64,000 nucleotides of DNA from Xiphias gladius (GCF_016859285.1 NC_053412.1:6972426-7036425); one strand, 5' to 3'. Shown: positions 1 through 13,271, numbered from the stretch's first letter. The notes: a model not told the origin generated them from the letters alone. Numbers and translations: made by a program.

Positions 1-3000
1 TTGGGCCACTGCAGTCAACCCCACCACATCGGGCCACCGGTCCATCACATGAGCGGGACCGACATGCGCAGCTGCTGATGGAGCCCTCGCCGTCGTCGTG
101 GTTACAGGGTTGCCACGGTGCCCAAGGACCAAAACCGCCATCCTGCGTTAGGTTCCTTACCTCCAGAAAGGATTTTAGAGAGCGAAAAAGCACATCAATA
201 AGACAGATTTGCCTACAACTACCAAAATTGGTTTTTATGCCATGAAAACTGTATAAATGTCCTGAGAAGTTTTTTTTTAATATGGAACAATACCCTCAGG
301 TCAATGAAAGACAAATGAATGGATGTAGGCTTGTTTTTAGACATCTTTCACAAAGTAGAAAGTTCATGAGAAGTTCCTAACAGCTAGACATTTTTAAATA
401 CATTTTACACAGTAAAGACCATTACACAGGAGTAACTTTGTGTCTTACTGGGCACTCTGTGATGTTTTGGGTCCACTGGTTCATGTTGGAGCTCTCCTCG
501 ATGGTGGTGCAGCGCTTCTGTTTGTGATCCCAGCCACAGTATGGGTCCCGAGCTTCCATGCAGTAACTGATATGAATTCGGACAGTTATTTCAGTGATTG
601 TCAAAGTTGCAGAATTATCAAGGCTCCCTGTGACACAGGCTTGTTTGCTATGAAATGCTAATTGAAAATGACGCCAAAAACTCTAGTAGTCTACACATTT
701 CTACAGTCTACAATCAGCAGGATTGTCTAAGAATCCTGAGTATAATGTTTTCTCTGTATCAGAGAATTTCTATTGTGTTTAAAGTTGGTGGGCTGCTAGA
801 GGGGCTAATACTAAGAAACTACTGTACATCATAGAATATTCTGTTAGGTTGTCAGCATATTCTAGTGGTACATTTACTGTCAACAAATTCATCAACGGCC
901 TACTTATGTAATGTCTGCTTTGAGGCTTGCCAAAATATGGACTGACAGTTCAAAAGCAGTTTCTTTACAGGGAAAATAAACTGGGCTCTTAATATAATCA
1001 TCTTTGTCAGCATTTACTGTGGGCCTTTCAGACTTGGACACCCATGCATTTTTGTCTCTTTAATGGCAGCGAGTTAATAAATCATTTTAAGTATTTTCAA
1101 GTTGAGCTAGGAAATTTGCACACTCACCATGAGCAGGAGATTTAAAGTAGAACTTTTATTAAATGATTGACAGCAGATTGTGGATTTGCATATGCTTTAT
1201 ACTTAACATATATATATTATATTCATATATGAATTTAAATATTTATACCGTTATATCTCCCTTGTTTTTGTTAACCCTAGGTCACTTGCAGGTTCTTTCT
1301 TTTCCAATAAATCATAAAACAACGCTAAAAGTCTGTAAATCCGATACAAGAGGCACTTATTTTTAACAAAGAAAAGTTAATCGTCTGGTTAAAGTCGACA
1401 TTGCAGGCTTGACGTTGATAAGGATTGTACCGTTCAGTTGGATAGGTGGAGCATCGCTCTAATGGGATTTTCATCAATCTGTCATCAAGTCCCACAAACA
1501 AGGACCTGTCACTTTGGAGGATTTGCAGGCTCTTGATTGGCTCGATTTGCCCTTCAGGGAGGATTCTGAGCTCCTCCAGGTAGCAGCCATGAAGGCTTTT
1601 ATTGGTTGTGGAGAGAGCCTTCAGGATGGTGCCATATTCTGACAAGATGGACAAGGAGAACAGTTCTGGTATAAAAATGATCTGGTGCATCGCATAATTT
1701 GATGGTAATAAAGGAGTTAGACCCTGTCGCTGCAGATAAAAAGGTGGCCAAATTAAATATTTAGAAATCATTAAATTATCTATTACTAATTTTATAACTT
1801 TTCATTTTAAATCAGCAGTGAAATTGACTATTTTATTTTTGGCCAAAGTCAGCCCCAGTTCTGCCCCCTCTTGCTCACCAGTGCCGATGTACATGACATG
1901 GTAGAGGGTGTCCCGGCCCTGCACGATGTCCACCACCAGCTTGGAGAAGCGCAGGTTGTCCTGGGTGAGCAGAGGGTTGATGGTCACCGGCTGGACAACG
2001 TCGTTCATCAGGAAGAGTCGCTGGGCGTCCTGGAGACTGCGCTCTGTGAGGTTCCCCCCAGGGCCTCCCTCCTCCAGTGTGCCACACTGAAGATCGAAGA
2101 GGGAAGGATAGAATTAAGGATGTAGATTGTTGGTTTTGGCTCCTGAGTCTCCAACAAAAAAGTCCAGCAGCTAATTTTACTGATTAGTTTGCCTTCAACC
2201 TAAGAAGATGAACTAGAAAAAGACCTTTTTTGATGGTGGTCATACACAGGTCTAACTAAGAACATTAAATCATACATTTCAATTGGACATGTCAGTACCA
2301 GGGCCTTGGTTTTGCAAGAGAGCCTGAATGAAAGTTATACGTCACGCCTGTGGCTTCTTTGCTTGTTTTTTGCTTAAAGTCAAACTTTCTACCATGAGAA
2401 GCATTAATTTGAGTTGCAGAAGGCCATTACTGTCAGTGTAAATTTATGATCAAATAAATGCAAATCCAAAATCAAAAATTGCAAAACTATTGCAAATGTA
2501 ATGCAGAGATTATACAGTATAATTTACAATGTCCCTGCAGCTCGATTTGGATAGCATTTTGTGTATGTGTTGGAAACTTGCCAAGCACTTATTGTTGGAA
2601 TTGTGAACTAGAAATTTCTTCGTGCTATTAAAAAAAAACAGCTATATGGATCCAGTTTGGGGCCTTTTTTTGTCTGTGTAAATATGAGTTACCTGAAAAT
2701 TGGGTATGGGGTTTGGGGTGGAGAGCCATGCAGTGCGGGGGTTCTCCTGGTAGCGGAAAGGTCCGTTGAATGCCTGGGTGATGGAGCTCAGATTGAAGGC
2801 ACAGACAGCTGAAGCTGATATGCTGTTCCTGAAGGGGGGGGGGTCATAGTCACATTGGCAATTCAGCGTGAAAGAAAATGAGAAGGAAAACGTGGAAGTC
2901 TGAGGAAACATGACCAGTTTTTTCTTTTTTTTGGGAGTACTCCCTGACAAGCAAACTGACTTTGACATATAAAATCAAATGACATTATAAATGAACATCA

Positions 3001-6000
3001 CTCACACGTTAGTGGTGAAGATGCCATAGATCAGGTCCTGCTCTGGTAAGTAAAAGGTGCTCTGCAGCTCATTGTAGTAAAAGGGGATTTCTCCTGAGCG
3101 GGAGCAGTTCAGTCGGGCCTTCATGAACGTGGTCCACGTGTCCTCCAAAAGGAAGCGACCACCCATATCGTTCTTACAGACGCGGGCAACACGAGAGAAC
3201 ACCATCTTCCCGCAGTCGTTTTCTACTGCAGTTTCTCTCAGGAAGAAGTAGGCAAACCGACCAATCTCATAAACAGACACAAAATGAGGCTCTGGAGGAC
3301 ATATGAGGGGAGAAAACATAAAATATGGAAGATATGATATTCCCAAACAGACACACAGGTCAATACAAGTCTGAAAAAAGGACATATCAGTGTGGTGCTT
3401 TGTTTACCGTTGAGCCATTTGGAGTTGTACTGGGCAGTGCGCAGTGGCGGCATGTTCCCCAGGCTCCTGTAGATGACTGGGTCACGTCCTGAGAAGTCGA
3501 TCACTGTAGCAGCGTACAACTCGCCTTTCTCTGTTACCATGGCGGTGGAGTTGTGGCGCGGGTCGTAGGGACATCGGGCAACACCATTCACTGTTTCCAG
3601 TACCTGACTGGTGTTACCAATCTGACAGAAAGACAGACAAAGGACATAGCTAAGTCATTATAGGGTAAAAAGAATCTAATGCCTCTGTATTAGCCGTTGG
3701 TTTGCACTGTGGGTTACAAATGAAATTTTTGGCAAATAACCTCTTTCTCTTCTGTTTTATGGCTGCTTTCAACTTCCAATTCACATTAATTCAAAACTTT
3801 TAATTACTTAGCTTTTAACATTTCCAAAATGCAGAAAATCTATTATTTGTATTACCACCACCAAAACAATTTATTCATAATGATAATAAATAAGTTATGA
3901 TAATCATAACTGCCTCCATCTCCGGTCTGAAATGGTAAACCAATTAATTGATTATTTGATTACCAGAAAATTCATCAACAACTGTCTTGTCAATTAATAC
4001 ATTTTTTTTTTTTAAGGACAAATGCTGCATATTTTTCTGGTTCCATCTTTTCAAACGCAAACATTCGCTGCTTTTCTCTGTTTTAAATTGAATACTTTTG
4101 GATTTTGGTTAGACAAAACAAGAAATTTGAAGGCATAACATTGGAATCTCTTCCAAAAAAACCAAACAGATTGATAGATTAACTGATAATGAAAATAATC
4201 GTCAGTTGCAGCACTACCCCTTTTATTATGAAATAAGGAATCCTTGTCAACTTCTTAAAGCCCTTTTAGCCCTTTTACTGTCAGTTATTTATATTTTACA
4301 CATTTACTGACCATTTTCACAGTATACAAAAGTGTGTGAACCTGTTTTCCGGGTTTTCTGATAAAACTTGCTTGAAATTCTGTGGTGATTGAGTTGTAAG
4401 TTGTAGATTTAAAATTCTGGACTAGTTTGCTTTATTATTATTTTTTTTTTTACTAATTTTGATGGTTGGATTATCCTGGTAACTTGACTCTTGACATCTC
4501 ATGATAAACTGCTGTACCAACCTGCCTGGTTATACAGACGGGGGTAAAAGCATTGGTCCCACACGTGAAGAGCGTCCTCCCACTGATCAACAAAACCCGG
4601 ATATAGTTTTGACATTCCTCCTGCAGAAAAATACACCACAACCCAGTTTTACCGTTTCATGAGAACAAACTAACCGTCTAGCATAAATAAAATGTGAACA
4701 GTTGCAGCTGGGTCATCCTACACCATACATTTGGATTACAGTTAACAGACACTGTATTTGATCCTTTTTCCATTTATACGACACAGCACCCTACCTGAGA
4801 TTTGCCCTTGCTCTGACATGAGCGCTTTGTATCTTCATCAGGTGCCCATTCTGTCGCCTGAAGAAAAAAATACAAACATATTTTGCTTTTGGGAATTAAG
4901 TTCAGATCTATCATGTACATTACAAAACACACAAGTAACAAGGGTGCAAAGTGTAAGGGAAATCCAAGGGAATAATGAAGACAAAACCAGAGAAAAATTT
5001 ATAAAAACTAATTGATTTTTAAATATTTTAATGATGTATGAACCTTTTTTATTTTTAATATTGTTTCTGAAAAAAATGATTTAATTTTCCAAATAGTTTA
5101 AGTGCTATAAAAGAAGCATTAAATGAACTCCAACTGTAAGTTTTATCTAAGTCTATCATAAGCACTTGGCTTGGCTAATGTTACCTGTATGAGGGAGGCG
5201 TTGATCAAACTCAGTCTGAAGATGAAGTTTCTGAAAAAGAAATATTTCATGGTGGAGGAAAGGGCACCAGGACACGAGACTGCAGAGGGTTTGATAGACT
5301 GATTATGATTCTGAATCGTGCTCTTGGTGTATTCAGGTTATTTTATTTTTTTGTAGTGTTGTCATAAATGTTGTCAATAATGTCTCAATTTTTCTGTATG
5401 CCCTCCCATTTTCTCTCCTGATACATGCCTATAGATTCCTTTTTTTAACATTGTACAATTGCAATATATGTTGACTTTAGAGCACAGTTATTTGCTACCT
5501 TGCTCCCACAATGAGCTGGTTTCTGCTCAGGTCCAGAGCGAGCTGGGAGAAATCCTTCACTCCTGGGTGGGAGAACTCTGACATCCACGGCCTTAACGCT
5601 GGATGGAGAATGAGGGGTGGCAGGGAGGAGAGGGTTGATGGTTGGAGGAAAGTTAAATAGAAGGAGGAGGGGTGAAAAGGCGGGACGAAAAGGCAAAACA
5701 CATCATGAAAGACGAACAATGAGGAAAACAAGGAAAGGCAAAAAAAGATTAATGAGAGGAGAGACAAAAGGCAGGAGAGTAAGAAGAAGAAAAAGAAATG
5801 GGAGGAGGAAGATGATGAGCGGGAACAGGAAGAAGACAAGGAGCATATAGGAGGGGGAGGAGAAGAGTTAGAGTTAGGTGCAAGGGCAAGAAAAATTGGG
5901 AAAAAAATAAGTTCTTTGCGTGGGAATCCCTTTTCACCAAATGGTACCTGGCTCACAGCTCCAGCTTCAGTTAAGCCCTCAGTGTTTTTACTAATGTGTT

Positions 6001-9000
6001 ACATTTCTCTCTGACACCAGAGTGGAGGCTGAGTCCCAAGCTTCAACACTTCTACACAGACTAAGAGTATTTTGGTTTCAAAAATTAGGGGCATGATTGA
6101 TTAGGGCCAGGAAGTCTGCCAGCGGGTGAATGAATGAATACATATATCCATCCATATTTGTTTTTCTTGTTCTGCTGTGTTCTTTAGAGCTTGAATTTTG
6201 ATTAACCACCATTCTGTCAGTTTCTGGAGCCAGAAAATTTGGGCAAAGGGGAAGAAGCCCAGGTATAACTAAATATGGGACACTGGCAGACCCTAGGTCT
6301 GATGGACTGGGTTGTGGTAGCTAGCAATATCATGGCTCAGAGGTGTGTGTTTTTGTTTATCATTTGGAAAAACAAATTGCAATATGTCATATTGCAATAT
6401 GTCATATTGCAGAAGCTAAAGAGGGTCTAGCTGCTAATTTATGGACTAATTTCTGTCTGTTTTCTTCTTTAATTCTGCTACTTCATTAAAATCTTCATCT
6501 CTGCAATTTATCCAATTTGAGTTGAGATGAAGAAAAGCTGTATCACATGACCAAGGTAAAACTGCAAAAGGCAGCAAAGCAAAATTGAAGCCTAACACTG
6601 GCTCGGTGGCTAACATGGCATGGTCTGAGAAGTTTAGCTAAAGTCTGTAGCATTTCTTTTTAAAAGGCCCTGAAAACTCAGTCAGCTTCTTATGATGGGG
6701 AATGAGGTTCTACATGAACATGCAATTTTCTGCTATTTCTGAAATCTGTGTTTTTGAGCTTTTCTCCCCAGTTTGCAGTGGGCAGAGCTTTGCTCGGAAA
6801 AGGAGATGTAACATACTGTACTTCCATGCACCACAGTTTGGCAATATTTAAATATGTGATGACAGTTGTGGGGCTGTTTGCTCGTGTTACCGGCACTGTC
6901 ACTCAAATCTGATCAAATCACATCCACACAGTCCTGATGACACAGATTAGCTGAGGTGTAAACTCCTAAAAATTCTGATTGTTGCTTATTTAACCATGAG
7001 TTTGGTGGCAAAAATTAATCAAGCCGAGACACCTGAAAACACTTGAAACTAAAAAAATACAACAGTTTATGGAAATAAAGAGACGGATAGTGATATTTGA
7101 TCAGTAACAATTCGTCCTGCTTAGGGAGCCCTTTGTAGTGAAAGAAAAATCCTCAGTCTGTAGCTTGAAATCATCACAATATTAACAGCACTATTTTTGC
7201 ATTTATGAAAAATAAAAACTGCAAGGGGAGCAAACACAAGTCCAATGTTTGTAGTTTCACTCACATATCTTTTCCCATTTTGATATATTTTGTTTGATTT
7301 CATTCTCTGTACTTTTATTTGACTTTATTTAATCATATTGTTTAAATATTTAAATCTTTTTTTCTACCTGACTTGACAAGGTGACTTTGTTTTAAAAACT
7401 TTTTTGTCATGACAGATTAAATTAAATTGTCTTGATTTAAAATCCTCTCCCCAGGCAATATGACAGCTGACAAAAACTGAACATTAAACAAGCCATTTTG
7501 GCATTTTTACATGAGCTTTGGACAATGTGAACAAACCAAATAAAGAAGCGCGACAAATTAATCCTTTCGTCACTGTTTCAGGGCAAACTACTGCTGCCTC
7601 ACCTAAATGGGTGCTGGCTCCTCTTTATTTGAGAGCTGGCTTGAGGGACAAATGTACCCAAAACAATAAGAGCACAGTTTGCCAGGCGAACGCTTTGAGC
7701 TAAATGGAAACTGACATCCAGTCAAATTAATATCATCAAAAGCACTTTCACAGTTGTTAAGACAGCTGAAAAAGAGGCCATACGCTGTAGACACAAAATT
7801 CAAAACATTCATTAAGTTTATCTAAACCTGTATGTCTGTTCAAATGTACAGATGCACAAGTAACTTTCAATATGAGCCTTGATGCACATGATAAACTCGA
7901 CTCTAGCAAGTCCTATTAATGCGTTCCAACTGAGAGCTTTTAACATTGCCAGATATTTATTATCTGTATATTAAAGCCAAGCCTCATTTGTTTCAATACT
8001 TATTCTTTATTAAGCTGTTATCAAATGTAAAGCAACATTTTGAAAGATTATGAGCAAACAGTGTGTGATTAGAAACAAAACACAACCATCACTCTTGTCT
8101 GGCCTCAGCTCCTCTTTGACAGACAGTACAGCATGAATACAAACCATCACTTGAGCAACAGTGATTTTCAGAGGGAGCTATTAAATCCAAATTGCTTTTG
8201 CACATTTGCCCCTGCACATAATGACCTGTGCCAGTGCAGACAAATACATACTGTCCACGCATACACTGATATTCACAAACACCCACAGCTCAGCAGGAGA
8301 AATTACTTGCCTTCAAGCAGCAGTCTTGTGCTAGCATTGTTCTTTGACCCCCTCAGTTAACTACATTTAGAATCTGAGACTCTCACATGGCAAACAAAGC
8401 CTGTCAAACATGAAAACAGGTGGAGGGAAACTAAGGACAGGGGTGAACTGTTAGCTTGGTCAAAGCCTCAAATATTCCACGAGGCCACTTGTGCTGCAGG
8501 AGATGTGCATATGACACTGGTGCACTGACGGTGCGAAAGTTGCCGTGATAGTTTGTCTGTAACTTCAGAGCTGCACCGGAAGTGGGAATGTGTTACATTA
8601 TGTAGGTTGACATCTGCTGCTTGTGACCTCCTCGCACCTGCAAGTAACAGTTGCGTTGACTTATCAGAACTGGTTGCGTGTTTTTTCCTAATTTGTGATT
8701 ATCTCCATTTATGTCAACAAAAAAGCTGATTTTATTTGACTGATAAGAGGTAATTGTCATCAAGAGTTAGCTGGAACTTAACATTAGCAATTTTGAATTC
8801 TTAAATTTACAAATTTGCCTCCCTCTCCATAGATGATGGCTGTTGGATGAATGGATGGTAAGAAAAAAATCCCTTTGAAACTTAAAGAAAAGCAGACTTG
8901 TGTTGATGCACTCACTTTGGTAGGAGACAACAGGATGTTCCTTTCTACTGCAGTCCAGTTTGACGTGAGGCTGCTGGGACAGACACAGAGACGAACAAAT

Positions 9001-9057
9001 GACCAGCACAAGGCCACAGGGGGAGAGGGCCCACACCCCCCACCCTGACGTAAGCAT
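1..9057 (-). CDS. sema5b: Semaphorin-5B, 5' part (signal peptide, sema, PSI, first TSP1 repeat)
   Basis: Transmembrane guidance semaphorin; only the first 593 codons are in the window, and the remaining TSP1 repeats, membrane span and tail lie left of base 1. Coding exons, 5' to 3' on the minus strand: 9057-8916, 5598-5499, 5230-5185, 4857-4795, 4620-4522, 3621-3408, 3291-3006, 2828-2693, 2086-1879, 1638-1431, 566-449, 160-1. All have AG/GT borders and the phases join without a stop. The ATG at 9057 opens a hydrophobic signal peptide (about residues 1-30). The sema domain runs roughly 50-485, with RYQENPRTAW and TWTTFMKARLNC motifs. The PSI domain carries ARDPYCGWD. TSP1 begins at GGFGPWAPWQPC. 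The motif SSNMNQWTQNITECP and the sema sequence resemble SEMA5B more than SEMA5A. A GTG codon 12 bases upstream is in frame but is not needed as a start. Confidence 0.95.
567..1430 (-). other. sema5b intron (between last sema-domain exon and PSI exon)
   Basis: AT-rich intron of 864 bases with donor GTACAA and acceptor TATCAG on the minus strand. I see no additional exon, no conserved-looking block and no recognisable repeat in it. The short open frames here lack coding character. Confidence 0.8.
3925..4217 (+). repeat. Interspersed repeat copy A (family ending in ...AATAATCGTyAGTTGCAGC)
   Basis: Inside a sema5b intron. It begins with AATTAATTGATTATTTGATTA-type sequence and ends at 4199-4216 with a TCGTCAGTTGCAGCACTA-like end. 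The middle shares the phrases CTGCTTTTCTCTGTTTTA, TTTTGGATTTTGGTTAGACAAA and AATTTGAAGG with copy B (57178-57532). It is a non-coding short element, probably a non-autonomous DNA transposon; the class is inferred. Confidence 0.6.
5599..8915 (-). other. sema5b intron with long polypyrimidine tract
   Basis: A 3.3-kb intron between the signal-peptide exon and the first sema exon. The part next to the acceptor (about 5600-5880) is strongly purine-rich on the plus strand, so the transcript carries a C/U-rich tract almost 300 bases long. At 6379-6408 there are two exact 15-base direct copies of GCAATATGTCATATT. The rest is AT-rich and shows no gene. Confidence 0.75.
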
Positions 9058-9101
9058 AGTTACAACCACATCCAGTCTTTTATCAGGTCTTCAGGAAACA
9101 C
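8916..9101 (-). other. sema5b: sema5b first coding exon with splice acceptor in the 5' UTR
   Basis: On the minus strand the sequence before the ATG reads through a pyrimidine-rich stretch to a CAG acceptor at 9104-9102, so this exon appears to start at 9101 with about 44 bases of 5' UTR. A three-codon upstream ORF (ATG TGG TTG TAA) lies just ahead of the main ATG. The donor at 8915-8910 is GTGAGT. Upstream non-coding exon(s) are therefore expected at higher coordinates. Confidence 0.6.
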
Positions 9102-10268
9102 CTGTTGAAACAGAAGAGATAATTGTCAGTTTAAGCAATTGACCGGCAAGAGTCAAACACCAATGATGGAAATTTCCACCAGAATCATCAAGAAAATACC
9201 AACATGTAAAATCCAGATTCCCTTCCCTGTTCTCTGTCTGCCTGTCCATCCATTTAAATTAGTTTAGCCAGTCCCGCGGCCCAGTGTTCCCCCTGCCGCC
9301 CTTGTCTGTGGCTCTGAGTGTCCAGCCCCTCAGAGTCAGCAGGACTCGGTCATGGCTTATTCGCCTCAAAAGGCCAGAGCCGCCAACCTTTTTAATGCCG
9401 ACTCTCAAACCGGGGGTGCCATCAACAGAGCTCTTCATGACTGAGGGGACCCATTCAAAGACCAGGCTGGGCCCAGAGCCAAACAGGGGGTGTGAACTTT
9501 GAACGGTGAGCCACACGAGGGGTCTTTGTGTCAACATCAAAATCCATTCATGTACGTCAGATCTGCTCAGAGATGATTATCTGATGATGATGACCATATG
9601 CACAGGGTCACAGCAAAGCCCCATTCAAAAAATTAGCTGGTGACTCGTCGCATCAGAAGTATGTATATTTACTGTGCCGTAACTTAAGACGATCTCCTTT
9701 CGTCTCCTTTCAGCCGTGCCTATTTATGGTAGGTAAATAAGCTGATGAACAAAGATCAATGCTGTGGTAAACCAACATCGGTTTCACTTTTTTTTTTTTT
9801 AATTCATGTAAACATAAATAATCAACCTAAACTACTTGCTATGACAGGCTGTTCTAACTGGATCCAATATCTGAGTGCGTTCGTTTATGTTTCTGTTTGT
9901 GGCGCTAAAGTCTTTCCGTATAGTGGAATTTCACCTTGGAGGTGTATTGTTTCCTCCAGTATTATGTTTTAAACAGCATGCACCTTTGCACAGCTGAAAA
10001 TCACACTAATTCTCCTGGCAAGAAGAAGAGGATCAGAATATTCTTGGAAACAGCTACATCAGTTTTGTCCTGCTCTCTCAGCCACTTCCATTTCATTCAA
10101 TTCTATCTGCTCATTTATTAGTTCATGATCTTGAAGAACCAGCAGTGTGAGAAAGCAAGTAAAATATAGCTTACACATGTAGCTCTTTTCTCACCACTGT
10201 GTGCCTGCTAACATGTGGACATCCAGGTCAAAAGGACTGTGCCAACTTTTAAATTTTACAGCTGCACT

Positions 10269-10313
10269 CCTGCTTTGTGTATCTCATTTTTAGCATGAGA
10301 TACACAAAGCAGG
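10269..10313. repeat. Perfect 19-bp inverted repeat with 7-base loop
   Basis: CCTGCTTTGTGTATCTCAT at 10269-10287 is followed by a 7-base spacer and its exact reverse complement at 10295-10313. Pairing stops at both edges. It could be the remnant of a small foldback element or a fold in the sema5b pre-mRNA. There is no run of T suggesting a terminator and no flanking gene. Confidence 0.85.
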
Positions 10314-10438
10314 GGATGACGCTTCTAATCCCAGCCTTGTCTTTTTTCTAAGGGAAGAAACTCATTGCAATAGCGCCCTTAACAAAGTTATAGATAAAAC
10401 AAAAATGGCTATTTTAAACGATTCACATTTTAAAACTC

Positions 10439-10650
10439 TAGAGAAAAAGATCTAACAGAACAATAAGTGGGACTAGTGCACACTTTTGATTTTAAAGCTG
10501 TTGGAGTTGAAACATAAACTTGAAACAGTTAAACTGTCAGCTGACGTCAGCAGAGAAAAGGTCTTAGAGAATATTAAGTGGGATTGGTGCATACTTTTGG
10601 TTTATAAATTTGTCAGAATTGAAGGATAAAGTAGTTTAAAATGGCATAAT
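10439..10650 (+). repeat. Diverged tandem duplication, unit about 111 bp
   Basis: Two adjacent units share AGAGAAAAagaTCT, AATAAGTGGGACTAGTGCA versus ATTAAGTGGGATTGGTGCA, ACTTTTGaTTTaTAAA-like sequence, and a GTTGGAGTTGAA/GTCAGAATTGAA end. The offset is about 111 bases. Divergence of roughly one in four positions suggests an old duplication. Confidence 0.6.
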
Positions 10651-11576
10651 CTTTAAGTTATCCTATACTACAGTTCAGCAGACGTTATTCTTTCGCAGCA
10701 GCTCCCACTTTCTTTTAGTTTGCTTGCATCTGCTACGTGCTCTGGAGAATGGAAGTGGTTAATGTCTGTCTACTGCTCACCAGGAGGACTGAATTTGTGT
10801 GGATGCAGAGGTTTTTCAACCTGCTGGGTCCAACATTGCTGCTTAATGAAGCGACAGGAACAGAGCCTCTACCGCTGGCCTCACTTTTGTTATTTGGCCA
10901 TGCTCCTCTCACCGTGCAAAGGCCGGCCAGTGAGAGGCCTAATGTTCTGGGACTTGTCTATGCGGTACAATGAGGGGGAGCAGCAGCAGACGTCAGTCAG
11001 ATTTTCAGGGGCAGCAGGAAACGCACGGATGCAGATTCTCACTCTGAGATCAGCTTTAGTTAAAGACGGAGACTAAATGCTTAATTCAACAAGTCCTCAT
11101 ACCTAAATGGCAACATAGGTTGTTCTGGTACCACTTTGGTTAAGGTTTGGTTAAGTTTTAGTCAATTCAAACCACTTGGTTAAGATTAAAGAAGGTTTGT
11201 GGTTATGGTTAAAAGAAAACAATAATGACTGTTGGTAGGAGGGGACATGCAAACAGCACTCTACTGTGTGAAAGTGACTTTAAGACACACTGTATGCCCA
11301 ACCATCCACCCTGGTGGATTTGCTCCCCCCCACAGAGGATTTGCTGTCCTTTTATTATTAATTAATCCCTTGATTATTTTCAGGGTGAGCTGAGGTTAGC
11401 CTTTCGCTCAAAGCACTGCTGTACCCAAGTGCAGCCTCGCCAGGGTTGCTAGCATGGTTGTAGACTCTTTCGATTCAAATTGTTCAACCTATAAATGTCG
11501 AAAAATTCATTAAAAAATATTAACAAATGGTTGTTTTGTCTGACCAATAGTTAAAAATTCAAAAGGATTTTGATAC

Positions 11577-11642
11577 AATGAATGGATGAACAAATTAATG
11601 AATAAATGAATGAATGAATGAATGAATTAATTAATTAATTAA
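11577..11642 (+). repeat. Low-complexity tetranucleotide tract (ATGA)n then (ATTA)n
   Basis: Imperfect repeats of ATGA/AATG pass directly into about five units of ATTA. A related (AAAT)n run lies at 12414-12434. Simple sequence with no coding role. Confidence 0.8.
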
Positions 11643-13271
11643 AAGCAGCGAAGCCTCACATTGGGGAATTTGGAACAAACTAAATATATCAGGTGTTACA
11701 AGTTTTCAATGCTTCTAAAAATGGCTTGAGTAATGAGATCATAGTGAGTCCTCAATAAGTGTTATGTACATCCAGAATCAGCCAAAACACATTCTGCCGC
11801 CAAATGTAAACAGGGCGTGAGAGGTAAGATATTTTAGATTTGAGAAGAAACCAGCCATGACTGAAAAGTAGGAAGTAAAAGCTGCAAACATTCAAGCCTA
11901 GCAGTGTTTTTCCTGAAGCTACGAGCGTGTCAGAACATTCATTCATGTAGCTGCCTGCGTTGGAAAAACACCGTAAAGCTTTAACAACCTGAGAAGAGAT
12001 TAGAAACACAGAGTCTCCAATTCATGTGACCTGTGTGTGTTTGGACGGAGGAAAAAACCACTGGAACACGGAGTGAACATGTGACTCCCACACATTAGGA
12101 ACGCTGCCAAGATTTTAACCTCTTAGTCACCGTGTGTAAAGTTTAAGCAATGGCTTCACTGTATCAATGCACCAAAATATGACAGGTGTATACATTAAAG
12201 CTCCGTCTGCGTTGGGTTTTTTCCTCTGGATTCATCTCCCCCTAGCCCACAGTACGTGTCTGCCCGTGATTCCTTTGTGAGAGTGAAAGCTCACTCAAAC
12301 ATCACCCTTCACCTCCCTCAGAGAAAACACAGACTGCACATAACTAAGATGCTAATGAGTCTGCTGAGAGCTTGTAGCACTGTCATAGATACACACTGCT
12401 GCGTTATCCACCCTAAATAAATAAATAAATAAATTGTTAATTTAAAACGTTTAAATAGCAGTTTAAAAAAACCTATTATTTTTAATGGTGTAAAAAATAA
12501 AAAATCCCCACAGCAGTTTTCTCTTTGCTTTTTATTTTTTCAAACTATTTGAAGCTTTAATGGCTCACAAATGCGATTCGAAAAAGAATGTTATCACCAT
12601 GCTTCTCTTCCTCTCGGAAAACTGGAGTGGGTGTGTGTATATCTAATTGGGATGTCTTCTGGCAAGCAATCACAAAACTATAACATTAGTGTAATTGCTT
12701 TGGAAATGTGTGCATAGATACCACATCATAGTGCAACATGATGAGACAAGGCTGAATTAAAAAGATACAGTAAATAGAAGCTAGATGAAAATCGGACAAT
12801 GAGGTGAACACTCCTGGACTAGGAACAAGGGATATGCTTGCCTGCCAGTTGGATTCGGGGAACAGACACAACCAGAGTAATAATTACAGACCTCCCTGGA
12901 TCCACAGACTACAAATCTTCTGAATGCCATCCAGACACTAGAACTTCAGGTGTGCTGACCAAAGCAATTATTATAACTGGCTTTAAAGTCATTCAATGTG
13001 TCCCTAAAAAAATTGTGACAAAGATAGGTACTGAGCATGACAGATTTAAGATTTGGAGAACATGAATGATTTAGGAATAATAATTCACACAAGGATTCAT
13101 GGGGCTAGGAATAAGGTGGGGACAACAATATAGACGCCGTATAGTTGCTATAAAATAAAATTTTCCTACCTGATTCATTGGTCTGGCTCTAATTCAGACT
13201 ACCCTGTAAAGTCATAAACTCATGAAGACAAATCTTTTAATAGACAGCAGGATGGCCTCAGCCCTTTAAAT

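Noticed and set aside
5495-5956. 153-codon minus-strand frame upstream of a sema5b exon
   Set aside because: Only its last part (5598-5499) is the real exon; the remainder is the Ser/Leu/Phe-rich translation of the polypyrimidine intron tract.
9067-9069. GTG as an upstream start for sema5b
   Set aside because: The in-frame ATG at 9057 gives a complete signal peptide, and non-ATG initiation is not needed.
9259-9540. Overlapping open frames on both strands
   Set aside because: Neither has a recognisable motif or splice context; a GC-richer patch with few stops explains both.
10269-10313. MicroRNA precursor at the 19-bp hairpin
   Set aside because: The stem is too short for a typical precursor and does not extend on either side.
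10720-11076. 118-codon open frame on the plus strand in the sema5b intron
   Set aside because: A second overlapping frame is also open, composition is Cys/Trp-rich without a domain, no splice-site support, and no resemblance to a known protein.
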